Below are positions 61,309 to 64,000 of a DNA stretch of 64,000 nucleotides, one piece after another. A program made the translations under genes and the position numbers. Numbering within the stretch: position 1 is the first letter of the stretch; each line of letters starts with the position of its first letter. This DNA is from Halonotius pteroides (GTDB lineage: Archaea > Halobacteriota > Halobacteria > Halobacteriales > Haloferacaceae): positions 149,910 through 213,909 of the forward strand of contig NZ_QMDW01000003.1 of NCBI RefSeq assembly GCF_003605635.1, given 5' to 3'. The notes beneath the pieces are model-generated. The model saw only the letters and a program-made list of their open reading frames with translations. It ran no database searches and had not been told where the DNA came from.

Positions 61309-62373
61309 CTACGCGATCACGTCGCCAACCGCGTCCATCACGCGGTCGACCTTCTCGGTATCCGCGTTGTACCCCATGTGGCCGACCCGGAGGATATCGT
61401 CAGCGAGATCGCCGAGACTCGTTGCCAGTATGATGTCGTGGTCGCTCTCGACGCGCTGTTGGATTCGTTCGGCCTCGCCGGGCACGTGGAATGCCGTCAC
61501 CGTCGGCGACGCCCGTTTTTCATCGGGATAGGTCGACAGCCCGAGTTCTCGCCCGCGCTGGCGACACCGTTCGGCGGCGCGCTCGTGGCGGTCGTAGGCG
61601 TTCTCAACCCCCTCCGTACGAACCTGAGAGACAGCCTCCGCAAGCGCGGCGACGTTGGCGTTGAGATGTGTGTACGGGAAGCCATCGGTGGTGTCGCGCC
61701 ACGGCAGGAGATTCGTATACAGCGACGTTGGCTCTCGGTGTTCCATCGCTTCCCACGCGCGGTCGCTGACGGCTGCCGTTGTGAGGCCAGGCGGCGCGCT
61801 GAAACACTTCTGGGAGGCACCGAGACAGATATCAATCCGGTCAGTTGGGATCGGTGTTCCGCCAAGAGAAGAGACGGCGTCGACGACGCTCAGCACGTCG
61901 TACTCCTCAAGCAGATCCAATACCGGCGAGAGGTCGTTGAGCGTCCCGGTCGGCGTCTCACAGTGAACCAGCGTCGCCAGCCCAAGCGGCTCGCCGGCTT
62001 CTGCGGCCGCAGCGAGTGTGTCCTCGATAGCGTCGAGATCGTAACCCGCGTCGTAGGGAGCCGAGACGAGGTTCGCTTCGCCGCCGTAGTCGACGACGAA
62101 ATCGGCGAACCCGTCGCCGTAGATCCCGTTTGAGATACAGAGCACCCGGTCGCCGGGGGCGACCAGCGAGGCGATGGCGGCTTCTAATCCGAGAATCCCC
62201 TCGCCACCGGGAACGATCACATCGTGGTCGGTGCCGTAGACGGCTTGCAGATTCTCACAGAGTTGATCGTACAGATCGGTGAATTCGGACTGAACCGCGG
62301 AGTTCGGCTGCGGTTTGGCCATCGCCTCCCGAACTTCGGGTGCAACGGCGGTTGGCCCCGGCGTGAATAACAT
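61309..62373 (-). CDS. Class V aminotransferase (alanine/serine-glyoxylate or -pyruvate type)
   Basis: The 354-residue PLP enzyme begins MLFTPGPTAVAPEVREAMAKP, the family start, has the phosphate-site loop VPGGEGILGLEAAIASL, VDAVSSLGGTPI, and the PLP lysine in CLGASQKCFSAPPGL. The C-terminal region holds RASPTVTAFHVP and LRVGHMGY with the carboxylate-binding Arg. It is either a serine-pyruvate or alanine-glyoxylate transaminase, which cannot be decided. It is convergent with the helicase gene: the stop codons abut. Confidence 0.88.
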   Translation of the reverse strand: MLFTPGPTAVAPEVREAMAKPQPNSAVQSEFTDLYDQLCENLQAVYGTDHDVIVPGGEGILGLEAAIASLVAPGDRVLCISNGIYGDGFADFVVDYGGEANLVSAPYDAGYDLDAIEDTLAAAAEAGEPLGLATLVHCETPTGTLNDLSPVLDLLEEYDVLSVVDAVSSLGGTPIPTDRIDICLGASQKCFSAPPGLTTAAVSDRAWEAMEHREPTSLYTNLLPWRDTTDGFPYTHLNANVAALAEAVSQVRTEGVENAYDRHERAAERCRQRGRELGLSTYPDEKRASPTVTAFHVPGEAERIQQRVESDHDIILATSLGDLADDILRVGHMGYNADTEKVDRVMDAVGDVIA

Positions 62374-62419
62374 ACCATTTCATCGGCGGGCGACCCACTA
62401 TTCGGTTGCGATCCGGGGC

Positions 62420-63193
62420 TTATTCGGTCTCCTCAGGTTCGTCCCACCTCTCGTCGGGATCGACGGGGTCGATGGCGTGGCTGATATCGCTTTCGGTGTA
62501 GTCGATCTCGTCGAGCACCATACTCAGCCGCTGCCAGCGCGCGCTCTGTTCGTCCTCGCCCTCGGGGCCGACTCTCGCGCCGCGGGTTTTGAAAAAGCGC
62601 GCCCCACGGTCGCGTTTGGCTCCCTCGCCGGTGTGGCCGTCGAAGATCGCGTCGTATTTTCCCTCGGGTTTGAGGTCGCCAGCCGGGAAGTCGACCGATG
62701 GTTCCTCGCCAGCCTCGCGGGCTGCGGCGCGTTCGTCGGCGACCTTGCGAAAGTATTCGTCGGCGTTGGCGGCCTCTCGCGTCGATGTCGCTCGCGCGGC
62801 GGCCAAGGCGGCGTGGATCGCACAGAGGCGTCGCCGCCAGTCGTCGTTGTCCCAGCGGTCAGTTGCCAACTCCTCGTATCGCTGGATCGTGGGCGCGACA
62901 TCGTCGCCGGCGCGGAGGTCTTCGACGACGTATAGATTGAGGCGATCCCAGAGGTTCCAGCCGTACCCCGACCGCTGGAGCTCCCACGCGGCCCACGCGG
63001 CGACCTCCTCGTCGGAGCGGCGGACCGCCTTTTGTAGCAGACTGGAGACGGTATAGCGACTGTAGCCGCCGTCGGTTTCGTCGGCCTGCTTGGGTTCGCC
63101 GAAGTCGTTCTCAGTGTCGGCGTCGGGGTCGCGCTCGGTGTCGAGATCGCCGTCGCTACCAAACGTCGCCTGCCGAGGCTCGTCGTCGCTCAT
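62420..63193 (-). CDS. MgsA/RarA C-terminal-like helical protein
   Basis: The 257-residue protein has an acidic disordered N-terminus (about 1-45) and a helical part YTVSSLLQKAVRRSDEEVAAWAAWELQRSGYGWNLWDRLNLYVVEDL, which resembles the conserved C-terminal domain of the clamp-loader-like ATPase MgsA/RarA (ALQKAIRRGDEDEALYWL pattern). The AAA part is missing. It could be a partner of a replication/repair ATPase. The rest has DDWRRRLCAIHAALAAARA and an acidic end. Start MSDDEPRQATFG. Confidence 0.6.
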   Translation of the reverse strand: MSDDEPRQATFGSDGDLDTERDPDADTENDFGEPKQADETDGGYSRYTVSSLLQKAVRRSDEEVAAWAAWELQRSGYGWNLWDRLNLYVVEDLRAGDDVAPTIQRYEELATDRWDNDDWRRRLCAIHAALAAARATSTREAANADEYFRKVADERAAAREAGEEPSVDFPAGDLKPEGKYDAIFDGHTGEGAKRDRGARFFKTRGARVGPEGEDEQSARWQRLSMVLDEIDYTESDISHAIDPVDPDERWDEPEETE

Positions 63194-63320
63194 ACCGGCT
63201 GTGGGACGGGCGGCGGCTAAAACGCGGCGGCTAACGGCCTATACGCAAACACACCGCCAGCGATATTTTCAGGCATCTACATCATGGAGCAGCTGTTGAG
63301 CAAATTTGGGGGCAAATTAC

Positions 63321-63328
63321 TTTATTTA
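63321..63328 (+). promoter_or_regulatory. TATA box and near-direct repeat before the toxin-antitoxin pair
   Basis: TTTATTTA lies 20-27 bases before the ATG at 63348, so the transcript is probably leaderless. Just upstream, two CAAATT units (63300-63317) form a short direct repeat that might be an antitoxin-binding operator for autoregulation. Confidence 0.45.
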
Positions 63329-63347
63329 GGCAGTCTAACGTACTCAC

Positions 63348-63596
63348 ATGCCTCCTGAGATCGAAAACGAAACAACGGTCAACGAGAGCTACTCGGTGAC
63401 TGTTCCAGCCGCAGTGCGGCGGGCGGCACGCATCGAAGCTGGTGACAAACTCCGGTGGCAGGTTGACGAAGACGGCACGCTCTCGGTCGAACTCGTCAAA
63501 CAGCAGTACGGTGTGTTCGACGATCTAGAGCCCGTCGATATCGGTGAAGAGACCGACGCTGCAGCAGATCACGACCGCATTGCTGGTGACTCCTGA
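63348..63596 (+). CDS. AbrB/MazE-like antitoxin
   Basis: The 82-residue protein has a swapped-hairpin SpoVT/AbrB domain (TTVNESYSVTVPAAVRRAARIEAGDKLRWQVDEDGTLSVELV, about residues 8-50) that binds DNA and a C-terminal acidic tail (FDDLEPVDIGEETDAAADHDRIAGDS) that would bind the PIN toxin. The stop overlaps the next start (TGATG). It forms a VapBC-type module. Confidence 0.85.
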   Translation: MPPEIENETTVNESYSVTVPAAVRRAARIEAGDKLRWQVDEDGTLSVELVKQQYGVFDDLEPVDIGEETDAAADHDRIAGDS

Positions 63597-63967
63597 TGCC
63601 ACAGATCGCCGTCGATGCAAACGTCATCATCGCTGCCAGACTGCAGCGAGATCAAAACCACGACCGTGGGGCGGCAATTCTGCAGGGAATCGACTCGGGG
63701 ACGCTTCCGACCGGCTACGTCCTTGGCGATGTGCTTGAGGAGATAATCAACTACCTTCACGCCAAGAGCGGCCACAATGCTGCCACCGAAACGCTGGATG
63801 CAGTGATCGAGAGCAGCGGGTTTACCCTCACGCAGGCGACGAAATCGGATTTCGATACCGGTCGCTCGCTTTTCAGACAGCACGAGTCGCTTTCGTTGAC
63901 CGACGCGATCATCGTGGCCGCGATGCAACGGGCAGATATCGAGTATCAGTCGATCACATCGGGTTAG
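63596..63967 (+). CDS. PIN-domain toxin (VapC type), possibly short at the C-terminus
   Basis: The 123-residue nuclease-fold protein has PIN acidic residues: Asp in IAVDANVIIAARL (near 7), Glu in VLGDVLEEIINYL (near 47), and Asp in SLTDAIIVAAMQRADIEY (near 102). The usual C-terminal strand with another Asp and about 15 further residues is missing: the reading ends SITSG at a stop. The toxin may be inactive or the missing part may be a recent truncation. It overlaps the antitoxin start-stop and extends almost to the window edge. Confidence 0.8.
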   Translation: MPQIAVDANVIIAARLQRDQNHDRGAAILQGIDSGTLPTGYVLGDVLEEIINYLHAKSGHNAATETLDAVIESSGFTLTQATKSDFDTGRSLFRQHESLSLTDAIIVAAMQRADIEYQSITSG

Positions 63968-64000
63968 TTTGAGTGTCTGCTTGGAGAAGATATGCACTCG

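Overview
The window is a piece of a haloarchaeal chromosome (class Halobacteria). The evidence is archaeal information-processing machinery (TATA-binding protein, a TFB-like protein, fibrillarin plus Nop5, LSm plus L37e, a Cdc48-type AAA ATPase, archaeal GluRS, an MBF1 homologue, an XPB-like helicase), strongly acidic proteins, many twin-arginine lipoprotein signals, a HalX response regulator, a DacZ-type diadenylate cyclase, and TATA boxes about 25-30 bases before start codons (leaderless transcripts). Genes are dense, GC-rich and on both strands. I could not identify the genus.

Layout. 1-8.8 kb: a truncated nucleoside phosphorylase, a one-repeat TFB-like protein, archaeal CoaD, a winged-helix regulator, GshA, a phnD-phnC-phnE transporter operon, the nop5-flpA C/D RNP operon, a COG1325-like RNA-binding protein, a thioredoxin-fold protein and a small wHTH. 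8.8-18 kb: gltX, an MFS carrier, cdc48 coupled to a tiny Hsp20-like protein, panB, an AIR-synthase-like/HAD pair and MBF1. 18-25 kb: two tRNA-Leu genes (GAG, TAG), purF separated from lsm-rpl37e by an AT-richer stretch with one orphan gene, an AMP-binding half protein, tRNA 3'-end-like inverted fragments and a CBS/zinc-ribbon protein. 25-37 kb: a flavoprotein, an MFS carrier, dacZ with an MscS channel facing a TrkA-N potassium channel, an acetyltransferase, purD, purA, a small regulator and a 730-residue multidomain protein. 37-49 kb: a HalX regulator with an adjoining strong hairpin, a membrane pair next to cytochrome oxidase subunit III, a methyltransferase, a 2Fe-2S ferredoxin, and an exported cluster (DsbA-like, DyP-like, Tp34/P19-like, MFS) that may handle iron; then an AT-richer GIDE-like membrane protein and msrA. 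49-64 kb: a beta-propeller protein, an Rsm22-like methyltransferase with prephenate dehydrogenase, a cohesin-like single domain, an M24 peptidase, a possible dispersed repeat, a MutS-family ATPase, dnaJ, tbp, a DUF4258-like/zinc-finger protein, an XPB-like helicase, a class V aminotransferase, an MgsA C-terminus-like protein and an AbrB/PIN toxin-antitoxin pair.

Most of the window is chromosomal housekeeping. The accessory-looking stretches, judged by eye from composition and orphan content, are about 20.95-22.5, 24.0-24.55, 46.9-48.0, 52.2-53.3 and 63.2-64.0 kb. No CRISPR array, rRNA, replication origin or complete transposase gene was seen. No clear new multi-gene defence system was found. 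The best leads are the putative iron cluster, the Cdc48/mini-Hsp20 pair, the DUF4258-like/zinc-finger protein and the nuclease-like C-terminal domain of the 730-residue protein.
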